A stretch of 64,000 nt of DNA from Tamlana sp. 2_MG-2023 (GTDB taxonomy: Bacteria; Bacteroidota; Bacteroidia; Flavobacteriales; Flavobacteriaceae), in assembly GCF_030548465.1 (NCBI RefSeq), contig NZ_JAUOSF010000005.1:362035-426034 (forward strand). Direction: 5' to 3'. The position numbers and the translations under genes were made by a program. Position 1 is the first letter of the stretch; the number at the start of each line of letters is the position of its first letter. The notes under the pieces are model-generated. The model saw nothing but the letters and a program-made list of their open reading frames with translations, did not search any database and was not told the origin of the DNA. Shown one piece after another: positions 45,967-54,784 of this stretch.

Positions 45967-47133
45967 ATGAATTTTAATTTTCTTTCGCCTGTTTCAGATT
46001 TAGTTTTAGCACACAACGAATTACTTTCAACGCAAGCCCTAGGAAGAAAGCTTAAAATTCATTCTGAGCAGCATGGTATGCCAGAATTAGATGGTGTTGA
46101 TATTGCTATTATTGGTGTTCTTGAAAATAGAAATGATATTAATTATATAGGTGAAGAATTTCAGCTACATGAAATTCGTAAATCTTTTTATAGCTTGTTT
46201 CCCGGAAGCTGGAATATGACTGTTGCCGATTTAGGCGATATTCATAAAGGAGAAAGTGTTGAGGATACTTATTTTGCCTTGCGAGAAGCTATTAGTTTGC
46301 TTGTACAAAAAAAGGTGATTCCTGTAATTCTAGGAGGTTCGCAAGACTTAACTTATGCTAATTACCGTGCTTACGACGATTTAATCCCTATGGTTAATAT
46401 TGTTAATGTGGATGCGCAATTTAATTTGGGCGACTCTTCAAAACCTATAAAAAACAATAGTTTTGTAGGTAAAATTATTCTCGATGAACCCTATAACCTT
46501 TTTAACTACGCCACGATTGGCTACCAAACGTATTTTAATTCCCAAGAGGAGTTAGACTTGATGGATAGCTTATATTTTGAATCTTATCGATTAGGCCAAG
46601 TGTCACACGATATTACATCGGTGGAACCTGCATTACGCGATGCCAATATAGTAAGTGTCGATTTAAATGCAGTAAAAGGGTCGGAGCTAGGCTTAAATCA
46701 ACGTTATTCGCCAAACGGATTGGATGGTAAAGAAATATGCGCTATCGCTAGATATGCAGGCATAAGTAATAAAGTAAGTTCTTTTGGTATTTATGAATAT
46801 AGGCCTTCAAAAGATGATGATATGACCTCATTGCTGATAGCGCAAATGATGTGGTATTTTATAGAAGGTGTCAATTATAGAGTTTTAGATGATGATTTTT
46901 CAGATGAAAATAGTTATCAAAAGTTTACAATTCTTGTTGAAGAAGAGGCTTTAGTGTTCTATAAAAGTAATAAAACAGGTCGTTGGTGGATAGAAATACC
47001 ATTTTTATCGGAAGTCAATAATAAATTGAAGCGTCATACGTTATTACCATGCATGCACCAAGATTACAAAGATGCTTGTAACAATATTATACCAGAGCGT
47101 TGGTACAAAGCATTCCAAAAAAATAGCGTTTAA
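45967..47133 (+). CDS. Arginase-fold protein with degenerate metal site
   Basis: A 388-residue ureohydrolase-fold protein, usually named formimidoylglutamase in flavobacteria. The fold motifs can be aligned but the manganese ligands are mostly gone: GGSQD (123-127) replaces GGDHS, VDAQFN (148-153) replaces DAHxD, and SVDLN (230-234) replaces SxDxD. Four of six usual ligands (two His, two Asp) are changed to Gln or Asn. A C-terminal extension of about 85 residues includes KTGRWWIEIPF and CMHQDYKDACNNIIPERWYKAF. It sits between topA and gldK. A pseudoenzyme, perhaps with a structural or regulatory role, is more likely than a formimidoylglutamate hydrolase. Confidence 0.85.
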   Translation: MNFNFLSPVSDLVLAHNELLSTQALGRKLKIHSEQHGMPELDGVDIAIIGVLENRNDINYIGEEFQLHEIRKSFYSLFPGSWNMTVADLGDIHKGESVEDTYFALREAISLLVQKKVIPVILGGSQDLTYANYRAYDDLIPMVNIVNVDAQFNLGDSSKPIKNNSFVGKIILDEPYNLFNYATIGYQTYFNSQEELDLMDSLYFESYRLGQVSHDITSVEPALRDANIVSVDLNAVKGSELGLNQRYSPNGLDGKEICAIARYAGISNKVSSFGIYEYRPSKDDDMTSLLIAQMMWYFIEGVNYRVLDDDFSDENSYQKFTILVEEEALVFYKSNKTGRWWIEIPFLSEVNNKLKRHTLLPCMHQDYKDACNNIIPERWYKAFQKNSV

Positions 47134-47222
47134 GGTCAGGTGTTAAAGGTTTGTTAACCGAATTGAACTACCGTTGAAGTGCTAATTTTTTACGATGAAA
47201 CGTTATTTTTTTAGATAATTAG

Positions 47223-47253
47223 TTGTTTTTTAAAAAATATATAAATATGTTTA
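47223..47253 (+). promoter_or_regulatory. Probable gldKLMN promoter
   Basis: TTG (47223-47225), 20 nt, then TATGTTTA (47246-47253), a 5-of-6 match to TAnnTTTG. It is 45 nt upstream of the gldK ATG in a 165-bp gap. Confidence 0.55.
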
Positions 47254-47298
47254 CGCTCTCGGAATCGAAAAGCTAAATAAATTAACCTCGAGTTTACT

Positions 47299-48669
47299 AT
47301 GGATATGAAGAAGTTATTATTATTAACCGCAGTGTTGGCTGTTCTTGCTAGTTGTGGCTCTAAAGACAGAGGCGAACTAGTTGGTGTGCAAGGAAAAAAA
47401 TGGCATCCAGAAAAGCCTTATGGAATGCAACTTATTCCTGGAGGAGCGTTTATCATGGGTAAAGCTGATGATGATCTTGCTGGAGTGCATGACGCCCCTG
47501 CTAAAACTGTTACTGTTAGGTCTTTTTATATGGACGAAACAGAAATTACGAATAGTGAATACCGTCAGTTTGTAAACTGGGTAAGAGATTCGATAGTAAG
47601 AATGAAATTAGCTGTTTTAGCTGATGAAGTTGGGTTAACACCTGAAGATGGTGGTATTGGTGAGTATGCATTTAACGATGTTGATACAACTGATATGTCT
47701 GTTTACGAAAAATATATGTTCGAAAACTATACAGGACTTGGGCCAACAGGTTACGAGGGAAGAAAAATCAACAAAGATGTCGATTTAATTTTCGATACTG
47801 CTGAATATCCAGATGAGTACTATACAGAGGTTATGGATACGATGTATTTACCTTTAGAAGAATCTTATAATGGACAACGTACTTGGGATGTGACGAAATT
47901 TAAATTTCAGTACAATCACATGGACATTCAAGAGGCAGCTAGAAGTAGAGGTGTTAAACGTAAAGACGTTATCATAAAAGAAGAAATTGAAATTTATCCA
48001 GATACTACTGTTTGGATTAGAGACTTTGCTTACTCATACAATGAGCCAATGCATAACGATTATTTTTGGCATGATGCTTATAGTGATTATCCTGTAGTAG
48101 GAGTGACTTGGAAACAAGCAAAAGCTTTCTGTGAGTGGAGAACACTTTGGAAAAATACGTACCAAAAATCTAAGAGAGGATCAGCAGCTGTAAATACATT
48201 TAGATTGCCATCTGAAGCAGAATGGGAATATGCGGCTAGAGGTGGATTGCAAGCCGCAACGTATCCTTGGGGTGGGCCTTATACAAAATCTGATAGAGGT
48301 TGTTTTATGGCGAACTTTAAACCTGTAAGAGGAGATTATGCTGCCGATCAAGCGTTATATACTGTTGAAGCTAAGTCTTACGATCCTAATGATTACAACT
48401 TATATAACATGGCAGGTAACGTGTCAGAATGGGTAAATGCATCATATGATCCATCTGCCTACGAGTACACTTCTACAATCAATCCAAGTGTAAACGATAC
48501 TGAAAACCAACGTAAAATTGTAAGAGGCGGGTCTTGGAAAGATGTTGCATACTTCTTACAAGTAAGTTCAAGAGATTATGAGTACGCAGATTCTGCGAGA
48601 AGTTATATAGGCTTTAGAACTGTTCAAGATTATATGGGGACACAAGTAACAGCGAACGGTCAGAAGTAA
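47299..48669 (+). CDS. gldK: T9SS ring lipoprotein GldK
   Basis: GldK is an outer-membrane lipoprotein that forms the periplasmic ring of the type IX secretion system with GldN (PorK/PorN). The 456-residue protein has a lipobox ending VLASC (C19) and a sulfatase-modifying (FGE-like) fold: GMQLIPGGAFIMG, SEAEWEYAARGG, NMAGNVSEWVNAS and KIVRGGSW. The FGE fold here is structural. ATG 47299 and the ATG two codons later are both possible. It heads the gldKLMN operon. Confidence 0.97.
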   Translation: MDMKKLLLLTAVLAVLASCGSKDRGELVGVQGKKWHPEKPYGMQLIPGGAFIMGKADDDLAGVHDAPAKTVTVRSFYMDETEITNSEYRQFVNWVRDSIVRMKLAVLADEVGLTPEDGGIGEYAFNDVDTTDMSVYEKYMFENYTGLGPTGYEGRKINKDVDLIFDTAEYPDEYYTEVMDTMYLPLEESYNGQRTWDVTKFKFQYNHMDIQEAARSRGVKRKDVIIKEEIEIYPDTTVWIRDFAYSYNEPMHNDYFWHDAYSDYPVVGVTWKQAKAFCEWRTLWKNTYQKSKRGSAAVNTFRLPSEAEWEYAARGGLQAATYPWGGPYTKSDRGCFMANFKPVRGDYAADQALYTVEAKSYDPNDYNLYNMAGNVSEWVNASYDPSAYEYTSTINPSVNDTENQRKIVRGGSWKDVAYFLQVSSRDYEYADSARSYIGFRTVQDYMGTQVTANGQK

Positions 48670-48741
48670 ATCGTATTTATAACCAATTTATTAAAACAAA
48701 ATAATTAAAATTAACCTACTAAAAATTTAAAACCGAACATT

Positions 48742-49380
48742 ATGGCAAAGTCAAAAGCAAACAAGAAATTTATGAATATGGCATACGGATTAGGTGCCGC
48801 TATCGTAATTGTTGGAGCATTATTCAAAATTATTCACTTCGAAATTGGACCACTTACAGGTAACGTTATGTTAACTATTGGTCTTGTAACAGAAGCAATT
48901 ATTTTCGCATTATCAGCATTCGAACCAGTTGATGATGAATTAGATTGGGCTTTAGTATACCCAGAATTAGCTGGAGGAGCACAAAGTAGTAAAGGTGAAG
49001 CTAAGCAAGATGCTCAAGGTTTATTGTCTAAAAAATTAGATGATTTATTAAAAGAAGCTAAAATTGACGGAGAATTAATCTCAAGTTTAGGAAACAGCAT
49101 CAAGAATTTCGAAGGTGCAGCTAAAAACATTAGCCCAACTGTAGATTCAATTCAAGCTACAAAAAAATATGGTGAAGAGATGTCTTTAGCAGCAGCTCAA
49201 ATGGAATCTTTAAATAGCTTATACAAAGTACAATTAGAAAGTGTAAATAAGCAAGCTAGTATTAACCAAGAGTCTGTTGAAAATGCGGCTAAGTTAGAAG
49301 AGCAAATGAAAGCATTAGCATCTAACTTATCTTCTTTAAATGGAGTATACGGAGGTATGTTATCTGCAATGAATAAATAA
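48742..49380 (+). CDS. gldL: T9SS motor protein GldL
   Basis: GldL forms, with GldM, the proton-driven inner-membrane motor of T9SS and gliding. The 212-residue protein has two helices (about 14-31 and 40-60) and a cytoplasmic helical tail. K29 in the first helix and E51 in the second correspond in position to the charged membrane residues (K27, E49) known to matter in the F. johnsoniae motor. It is 72 nt after gldK and 63 nt before gldM. Confidence 0.97.
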   Translation: MAKSKANKKFMNMAYGLGAAIVIVGALFKIIHFEIGPLTGNVMLTIGLVTEAIIFALSAFEPVDDELDWALVYPELAGGAQSSKGEAKQDAQGLLSKKLDDLLKEAKIDGELISSLGNSIKNFEGAAKNISPTVDSIQATKKYGEEMSLAAAQMESLNSLYKVQLESVNKQASINQESVENAAKLEEQMKALASNLSSLNGVYGGMLSAMNK

Positions 49381-49443
49381 TTAGGGGGAGTTAATCTCAA
49401 ACTACTAATTAATTAATAATTAATAAAGACCTAATTAACAAAC

Positions 49444-51006
49444 ATGGCAGGAGGAAATTTATCACCTAGACAGAAAATGATTAATCTGATGTATTTAATA
49501 TTTATAGCGATGCTAGCTTTAAATATGTCGAAAGAAGTGCTTTCAGCCTTCGGATTAATGAATGAGAAGCTTACTAAATCTAATGCAGCAAGTACTGTTC
49601 AAAACAACAGTTTTATGGCTAACTTAGAACAGAAAGCTGCAGATCAACCAGAGAAATATCAAGAATTAAAAGCTAAAGCGGTTCAAGTTGATGCATTAGC
49701 TGATAATTTTGATGCTTACTTAGAAGAATTAAAAGGTAAAATGACCGCTAAAATTGATGATCCTACAGATTATGAGATCATGGATAAAGGTGACTACTTA
49801 GATTCACACTTTTTTAAAGGTGACAAGGTTGATACTGAAGGACAGGAATTTTTAAACCAAATCGCAACTTTTAGAGATGGTGTATCTGAGATTTTAAAAG
49901 GACAGCCAGGAATGGAACCTGTAATTAAAGATGTACAATCAGAATTCAGTACAGAGCCTGTACCGAACAGAGATAATGTAAAAGTAGATTGGTTAGATTA
50001 TCACTATAAAGGATTCCCATTAGTGGCTTCTTTAACTAAAATGACACAACTTCAAGCTGATATTAAAACCACTCAAAATGAGGTTTTATCAACGATGCTT
50101 CAAGGAACACTTTCTAGTGAGGTGTCTATGACAAACTATACGACTTTGATGGAAACTTCAAAATCAGCTTACTTTAATGGTGAGGAGTTTGATGGTAACA
50201 TTGTATTAGGTCGTAAAGATGCTTCTACAAAACCAACACGAGTTGAATTAACCTTAGATGGTAAGAAGCTTACTGAAGATGAGTATGTTATCGAAGAAGG
50301 TAAAGTGAAACTTAAAATTGGCACAGGGGGTGTAGGAGAACATAAAATTGAAGGTATGCTTATTTTCGCTCAAGATGGTGAGGAAGTAGAAGTGCCTGTG
50401 AACTCTTCTTTTGCTACTGTAGCTAAACCGAATTCAGCGACTATTTCAGCTGATAAGATGAATGTGGTTTATAGAGGTGTTAAAAACCCAATGACTATTT
50501 CATTCGCCGGTATTCCTGATAATAAAGTAAACGCTAGTGCTTCTGGTTTATCTAGAAGATCTGGAAGTTCTTATGTAATGGATGCAACACGAATAAAGGG
50601 AAGAGAAGTAACCATTAATGTTACAGGAACTTTACCTGACGGAAAGAAAGTTGGAGATAAAGCGAAATTCAGAATTAAAGATTTACCAAAACCAACTGGT
50701 ACAGTAAGAGGTGAAGATGGGTCATTAAAAATGCAACGTAATAGTCTTCAAATTTCTACTATTGGTGCTAAATTTGATGATTTCGATTTCGAATTACCAT
50801 TACGTGTTACAGGATTTAAATTTAAAGTTCCTGGACAGCCTACAATTAGTGTTAACGGTAACAAGTTAGATAGTAGAGCACAACAGGCATTAGCGAGAGC
50901 TAAACGTGGATCTGGTGTTCAAATATTTGACATTGAAGCTAAGGCTACTGGAGTAAGTGTTATACTTAAAAAGGTATCTCCAGTATTTATTGAGCTTACA
51001 AACTAA
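49444..51006 (+). CDS. gldM: T9SS motor-shaft protein GldM
   Basis: GldM crosses the inner membrane once and extends as a dimeric shaft through the periplasm to the GldKN ring. The 520-residue protein begins MAGGNLSPRQKMINLMYLI: R9 lies before the single helix (about 13-31), the position that pairs with the GldL glutamate in the known motor. Four periplasmic domains follow, with the C-terminal VSVILKKVSPVFIEL typical of the family. Confidence 0.97.
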   Translation: MAGGNLSPRQKMINLMYLIFIAMLALNMSKEVLSAFGLMNEKLTKSNAASTVQNNSFMANLEQKAADQPEKYQELKAKAVQVDALADNFDAYLEELKGKMTAKIDDPTDYEIMDKGDYLDSHFFKGDKVDTEGQEFLNQIATFRDGVSEILKGQPGMEPVIKDVQSEFSTEPVPNRDNVKVDWLDYHYKGFPLVASLTKMTQLQADIKTTQNEVLSTMLQGTLSSEVSMTNYTTLMETSKSAYFNGEEFDGNIVLGRKDASTKPTRVELTLDGKKLTEDEYVIEEGKVKLKIGTGGVGEHKIEGMLIFAQDGEEVEVPVNSSFATVAKPNSATISADKMNVVYRGVKNPMTISFAGIPDNKVNASASGLSRRSGSSYVMDATRIKGREVTINVTGTLPDGKKVGDKAKFRIKDLPKPTGTVRGEDGSLKMQRNSLQISTIGAKFDDFDFELPLRVTGFKFKVPGQPTISVNGNKLDSRAQQALARAKRGSGVQIFDIEAKATGVSVILKKVSPVFIELTN

Positions 51007-51068
51007 ATCTGAGTTAATATTCAAGTACGAGAGTGCTATTAGTATTAAAAGGAAAAAATATAATATTT

Positions 51069-51117
51069 AACATCCGTAATAGATGACGTTGTTAACAACT
51101 GAACCAGTGCGGATGTT
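51069..51117. repeat. Nested palindrome between gldM and gldN
   Basis: AACATCCG (51069-51076) and CGGATGTT (51110-51117) enclose a perfect 12-bp palindrome GTTGTTAACAAC (51088-51099). TTTTATAATA follows. It may be an attenuator or weak terminator. Confidence 0.6.
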
Positions 51118-51152
51118 TTATAATACCATTGAGAAATAATAAATATAAGCAG

Positions 51153-52043
51153 ATGAATTTAAGAAGTTTTTTATTAACCCTTGTAACTGTTTTTACAGTC
51201 TCTAATATTTTTGCTCAAGCGAATATATTAAATGCAAAGAGTCCAGAAGAAATTGGCGTTAGAACAGAAGATCAAAAGGCCGTAGATAATGATAAACCTT
51301 TGGAATATGGTTATGTTGATGATAGAGATATCTTATTTTCTAAAATGGTTTGGGAAAAAGTAGTTCTTGATGAGCGTGCAAACTTTCCGTTATATTATCC
51401 TATTGATACCAATAATATTGGTCAAGATAGACGTTCACTGTATGATGTTTTAACAAAGAGTATTAAAAATGGAGACATCGAAAATATATATGCTGATTCT
51501 TATTTTACAACAAAAAGAACATTAAAGGATTTAGAGGCATCGTTAGCTATGGTTGATACTACAGAATTAGGTATTGAGCAAATTAATGCTGGTGAAACTT
51601 TATCTGCAGAATATATTAACAGAAGAGATATTACAGCTGCTGATATCAAAGAATATCATATCAAAGGATTATGGTATTTTGATAAGCGTCAAGCTGAAAT
51701 GAAATACAGACTATTAGGTATTGCTCCAGTAGCGCCAGATGTTAACTTTATCGATACAGATCAACCTGATTTAGTTGAATTGTTTTGGGTATTTTTCCCA
51801 GATGCTAGAGAGGTATTACACGAAGCAAAATCGTTTAATAATGAAAATAGTTCTATACCGTTTTCGTTCGATCACGTGCTAAACGCTAGACGTTTCCATG
51901 GTTATATCTATAGAGAAGAGAATGTTCAAGGCGATAGAGCCATTTCTGAATATGTTTCTGATAATGCTTTAATGCAACTTTTAGAATCTCAAAGAATTAA
52001 AGATAAAATTAGAGATTTTGAACTTGATATGTGGACCTATTAA
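51153..52043 (+). CDS. gldN: T9SS ring protein GldN
   Basis: GldN is the periplasmic partner of GldK in the T9SS ring. From ATG 51153 the protein is 296 residues with a signal peptide (MNLRSFLLTLVTVFTVSNIFAQ). The body (DRDILFSKMVWEKVVLDERAN, YPIDTNNIGQDRRSLYDVL, IKGLWYFDKRQAEMKYRLLGIAP, ELFWVFFPDAREVL) is typical of the family. A TTG at 51129 would add eight residues before the signal and is rejected. A strong terminator follows, so this ends the gldKLMN operon. Confidence 0.96.
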   Translation: MNLRSFLLTLVTVFTVSNIFAQANILNAKSPEEIGVRTEDQKAVDNDKPLEYGYVDDRDILFSKMVWEKVVLDERANFPLYYPIDTNNIGQDRRSLYDVLTKSIKNGDIENIYADSYFTTKRTLKDLEASLAMVDTTELGIEQINAGETLSAEYINRRDITAADIKEYHIKGLWYFDKRQAEMKYRLLGIAPVAPDVNFIDTDQPDLVELFWVFFPDAREVLHEAKSFNNENSSIPFSFDHVLNARRFHGYIYREENVQGDRAISEYVSDNALMQLLESQRIKDKIRDFELDMWTY

Positions 52044-52066
52044 TTTTAAAATTCATTTATTATTAT

Positions 52067-52098
52067 ATAACGCCTGCTTTTAAAGCGGGCGTTTTTTT
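52067..52098 (+). terminator. Terminator of the gldKLMN operon
   Basis: AACGCCTGCTTT pairs with AAAGCGGGCGTT (one G-U), then T7; it starts 24 nt after the gldN stop. Confidence 0.93.
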
Positions 52099-52243
52099 GT
52101 TTTATACTTTCTTAATAGCATTGATGATTCATGGATTTATATGTTCCAATATTAATTATTAGAGGTCGGTAGATAAATACTTATAATTTAAACTAAAGAT
52201 AAATTTGAAAATGTGAATGTTGTATGTAGTACTATTGTCGGTT

Positions 52244-52297
52244 CGAGCGCAGTCGAGAACTTTTCGGTTTAAAAATCGGATCTCGACTGCGCTCGAT
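52244..52297. repeat. Flavobacterial intergenic inverted repeat (CTCGACTGCGCTCGA type)
   Basis: TCGAGCGCAGTCGAGA (52244-52259) is the exact reverse complement of TCTCGACTGCGCTCGA (52282-52297), with a 22-nt loop. GC-rich against an AT-rich background. A related, interrupted copy lies at 63055-63092. Confidence 0.85.
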
Positions 52298-52423
52298 CTG
52301 ACAGTCGGCTAAATCTCAACTTAAAAGTATGTAACTAGCTACTGACCTCTATTAATTATTTTTAGTGAATAGAATGAATATAATTGTTACACGAGTTTTA
52401 TCTGATGGTGATCTATTTTAGGT

Positions 52424-52431
52424 TAAATTTG
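52424..52431 (+). promoter_or_regulatory. Possible -7 element upstream of the barrel protein
   Basis: TAAATTTG matches TAnnTTTG, 150 nt upstream of ATG 52582. No -33 TTG was found. If used, the leader would contain the hairpin at 52476. Confidence 0.35.
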
Positions 52432-52475
52432 TAGATATAAATAATGACTAGTGATGTAGCATGCTATCAGGTTTA

Positions 52476-52497
52476 GTAAGGTAAAACCTTACTTTTT
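52476..52497 (+). terminator. Terminator-like hairpin in the leader of the barrel-protein gene
   Basis: GTAAGGT-AAA-ACCTTAC followed by T5. It may be an attenuator or the end of a short RNA started near 52437. Confidence 0.5.
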
Positions 52498-52581
52498 AAC
52501 AACTATGATACTATTATTTTCTTAACTTTATTTATTATTAAACCATTGAACATATCTTTATTTAACACAAAAACTGTATTT

Positions 52582-53382
52582 ATGAACAAAATTACCAGAA
52601 TATTCATCGTTTTTTTACTGACCTCTACGGTGTCATTTGCCCAAGAAGATGCGCCAGCTGCTAGTTCTAGCGAAGCACAGGCTAATAATCCATTAGCAAA
52701 TATGACATCTTTAAGTTTTCAGAACTATTATTTTCCAAAATTGTCTGAGGCGCCAGACGCTGCCTTTATGAATACCACATGGTTGCGTTTTGCAAAACCA
52801 TTTTCTAAGGGTAAGTTGCTTTTAAGAGCATCTATGCCTTTTTCAACTTTAGGAATGCCTAATGTCAATGGAGTTGTAAATACAACAAGTGGTGTTGGAG
52901 ATTTTAATGCCTTCTTATCGTATAATTTTGTATCAAATGCTACGACAACCATGGGTATCGGACCATCCATTACAGCGCCTACTGCTAGTGATGATGTTTT
53001 AGGTTCTGGTAAATGGCAAGGAGGTTTTGCTTTTGTTGCTTTCGTAGCGAAGTCTCCAGTTTTTCAATTCGGAACATTAATTACATGGCAAGCATCTTTT
53101 GCAGGTGATTCTGATCGTGATTCAACGAGTTTGGCGGCTATTCAACCCTTTTACTTCTGGCAACTGGGTAAAGGAACTTATTTAAGAGGGGTTCCTATTT
53201 GGGTTATGGACTTTGAAAAGGAAGCTTACTCATTTCCTATTGCTTTAGGTATTGGAAAAGTAATAAAAATGGGCAATACGGTATTTAATATGTACGTAGA
53301 GCCACAGTATTCTATTTATGTACAAGGCGTTCAACCTGTATTTCAAGTGTTAACAGGTATTAATTTACAATTTATGAAATAA
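52582..53382 (+). CDS. Outer-membrane beta-barrel protein, porin/transporter-like
   Basis: From ATG 52582 the 266-residue protein has a signal peptide (MNKITRIFIVFLLTSTVSFAQ) and then beta-rich, aromatic-alternating sequence (GVGDFNAFLSYNFV, MGIGPSITAPTAS, QGGFAFVAFVAKS, FNMYVEPQYSIYV) ending in INLQFMK, as for an outer-membrane barrel. The layout resembles the transporter-like (phenol MetA) family, but I cannot assign a substrate. A TTG at 52546 would add 12 residues before the signal. A terminator follows, so it is a single-gene unit. Confidence 0.78.
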   Translation: MNKITRIFIVFLLTSTVSFAQEDAPAASSSEAQANNPLANMTSLSFQNYYFPKLSEAPDAAFMNTTWLRFAKPFSKGKLLLRASMPFSTLGMPNVNGVVNTTSGVGDFNAFLSYNFVSNATTTMGIGPSITAPTASDDVLGSGKWQGGFAFVAFVAKSPVFQFGTLITWQASFAGDSDRDSTSLAAIQPFYFWQLGKGTYLRGVPIWVMDFEKEAYSFPIALGIGKVIKMGNTVFNMYVEPQYSIYVQGVQPVFQVLTGINLQFMK

Positions 53383-53414
53383 AGAGCAAGGTCTTTACGG
53401 ACTGCTAAGTTTAT

Positions 53415-53450
53415 AAAATCTCAGGTTATATCTATAATCTGAGATTTTTT
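53415..53450 (+). terminator. Terminator after the barrel-protein gene
   Basis: AAAATCTCAGGTTATA pairs with TATAATCTGAGATTTT, then a T run. The arms are the same as at 30155-30191; only the loop differs. Confidence 0.92.
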
Positions 53451-53606
53451 AGTTTTATAAAAAACAGAAAAATAACGCATATCCAAAGAGACTATATTTT
53501 GTTACGATGAAATAGAAAGCAAAAAGGAGATTTTATTACAGTGATATTAAAAGAGCGATGGTATTATTACCTTTGGGAATTCAAGACAGATGTCAATAAA
53601 ATAATT

Positions 53607-54650
53607 ATGAAAGTAGATTATATAATAGTAGGAGGAGGAATTGCAGGTATTAGTTTTTGTGAACAATTAAAAAAGCATAATAAAACCTTTATTATTTTTG
53701 ATAATGCCTCTCAACAGTCTTCTGCTGTTGCGGGTGGTTTGTATAATCCGGTGGTGCTAAAACGGTTTACATCAGTTTGGAAAAGTGATGAACAGTTGGC
53801 ACTAGCCTTACCGCTTTATGCTAGTATTGAAAAGGAATTAGGAGTTAAATTAGATTATAAAATTCCAGTTTATAGAAAATTTGCTTCGTTAGAAGAACAA
53901 AATGATTGGTTTGCTGCTTGCGACAAACCATTACTTTCAAAATGGTTGTCTCCTAAAGTTATAAGAAATGATAATGCTGCTATTGATGCCCCGTTTGGTT
54001 ATGGAGAGGTTCTAGAAACCGGACGTATTGATGTCAATACCATGGTTAAGGCTTATGAGAATGATTTACGTGCAAAAGGTCTATATTTTGACGCTCCTTT
54101 TGAATATGGTGTGTTAGAAAGTCACCAAGATCAAGTTCAATACAAAAATATCACAACGTCACAGGTGGTTTTTTGTGAAGGATATGGTGTAAAACAAAAT
54201 CCGTTTTTTAATTTTTTACCGCTGGTTCCCGCAAAAGGGGAGTTGCTTATTATTCACGCCCCTGAATTACAAATTGATTACGTGCTAAAAGCTGGTGTAT
54301 TTTTAATTCCGTTAGGGGAAGACCAGTATATTGTTGGTGCTACTTATGAATGGAAGGATTTAAGTAACCAAGTTTCAGACAAGGCGAAAAATGAACTTTT
54401 AGATAAATTAGAAAAATTGATTAGTTGTCCGTTTGAGGTCGTGAATCAAGTGGCAGGCATCAGACCGACAGTTAAAGATAGACGTCCGTTAGTGGGGCGA
54501 CACCCAGATCATAAAAACCTGTATGTTTTAAATGGTCTAGGAACACGAGGCGTTATGATTGGGCCTTATGTAGCGCAGCAACTTTACAATTATATTGAAA
54601 ACAATGCCCGTTTAGAAAAGGAAGTTGATATTAAACGTTTTGAACCTTAA
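53607..54650 (+). CDS. FAD-dependent oxidoreductase (DAO family)
   Basis: From ATG 53607 a 347-residue flavoprotein with an N-terminal dinucleotide-binding motif GGGIAG (9-14) after IIV, an AVAGGLYNP block, and a C-terminal FAD-binding signature (AGIRPTVKDRRPLVGRHP, LNGLGTRGVMIGPYVAQQL). This is the DAO fold of D-amino-acid/glycine oxidases and related enzymes; the substrate is unknown. The in-frame start at 53541 would add 22 residues before the FAD motif and is rejected. It converges on DUF983, with the structured-RNA candidate between them. Confidence 0.88.
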   Translation: MKVDYIIVGGGIAGISFCEQLKKHNKTFIIFDNASQQSSAVAGGLYNPVVLKRFTSVWKSDEQLALALPLYASIEKELGVKLDYKIPVYRKFASLEEQNDWFAACDKPLLSKWLSPKVIRNDNAAIDAPFGYGEVLETGRIDVNTMVKAYENDLRAKGLYFDAPFEYGVLESHQDQVQYKNITTSQVVFCEGYGVKQNPFFNFLPLVPAKGELLIIHAPELQIDYVLKAGVFLIPLGEDQYIVGATYEWKDLSNQVSDKAKNELLDKLEKLISCPFEVVNQVAGIRPTVKDRRPLVGRHPDHKNLYVLNGLGTRGVMIGPYVAQQLYNYIENNARLEKEVDIKRFEP

Positions 54651-54689
54651 GAGCTCAATTTTAATCTAGAAATGTGTGCTTGGTTTTTA

Positions 54690-54781
54690 GAGTTGCGTTA
54701 GGGATAATAGTGAAAATCCTTTTTTCGAGGCACGAGTAAAAAGATTGTAACGGATAGCCCGACCCTTGTGGTAACGCCCAA
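54690..54781 (+). ncRNA. Structured RNA candidate (resembles the Flavo-1 motif)
   Basis: GCGTTA (54695-54700) pairs with TAACGC (54772-54777), and AATCCTTTTTT pairs with AAAAAGATT (54715-54746 region), with conserved-looking unpaired blocks GGGATA, TGTAACGGATAGCCCGACCC and GGTAACGCCC. This element recurs widely between flavobacterial genes; I believe it to be the Flavo-1 RNA described from comparative genomics, from memory and without a search. It lies between convergent genes and has no reading frame. Confidence 0.6.
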
Positions 54782-54784
54782 AAA

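Larger units (their letters stand above)
52044..52581. other. Gene-free stretch: terminator, repeat, hairpin
   Basis: About 540 bp with the gldN terminator (52067-52098), a 16-bp inverted repeat (52244-52297), a TAnnTTTG element (52424-52431) and a small terminator-like hairpin (52476-52497). No credible reading frame. Confidence 0.75.
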
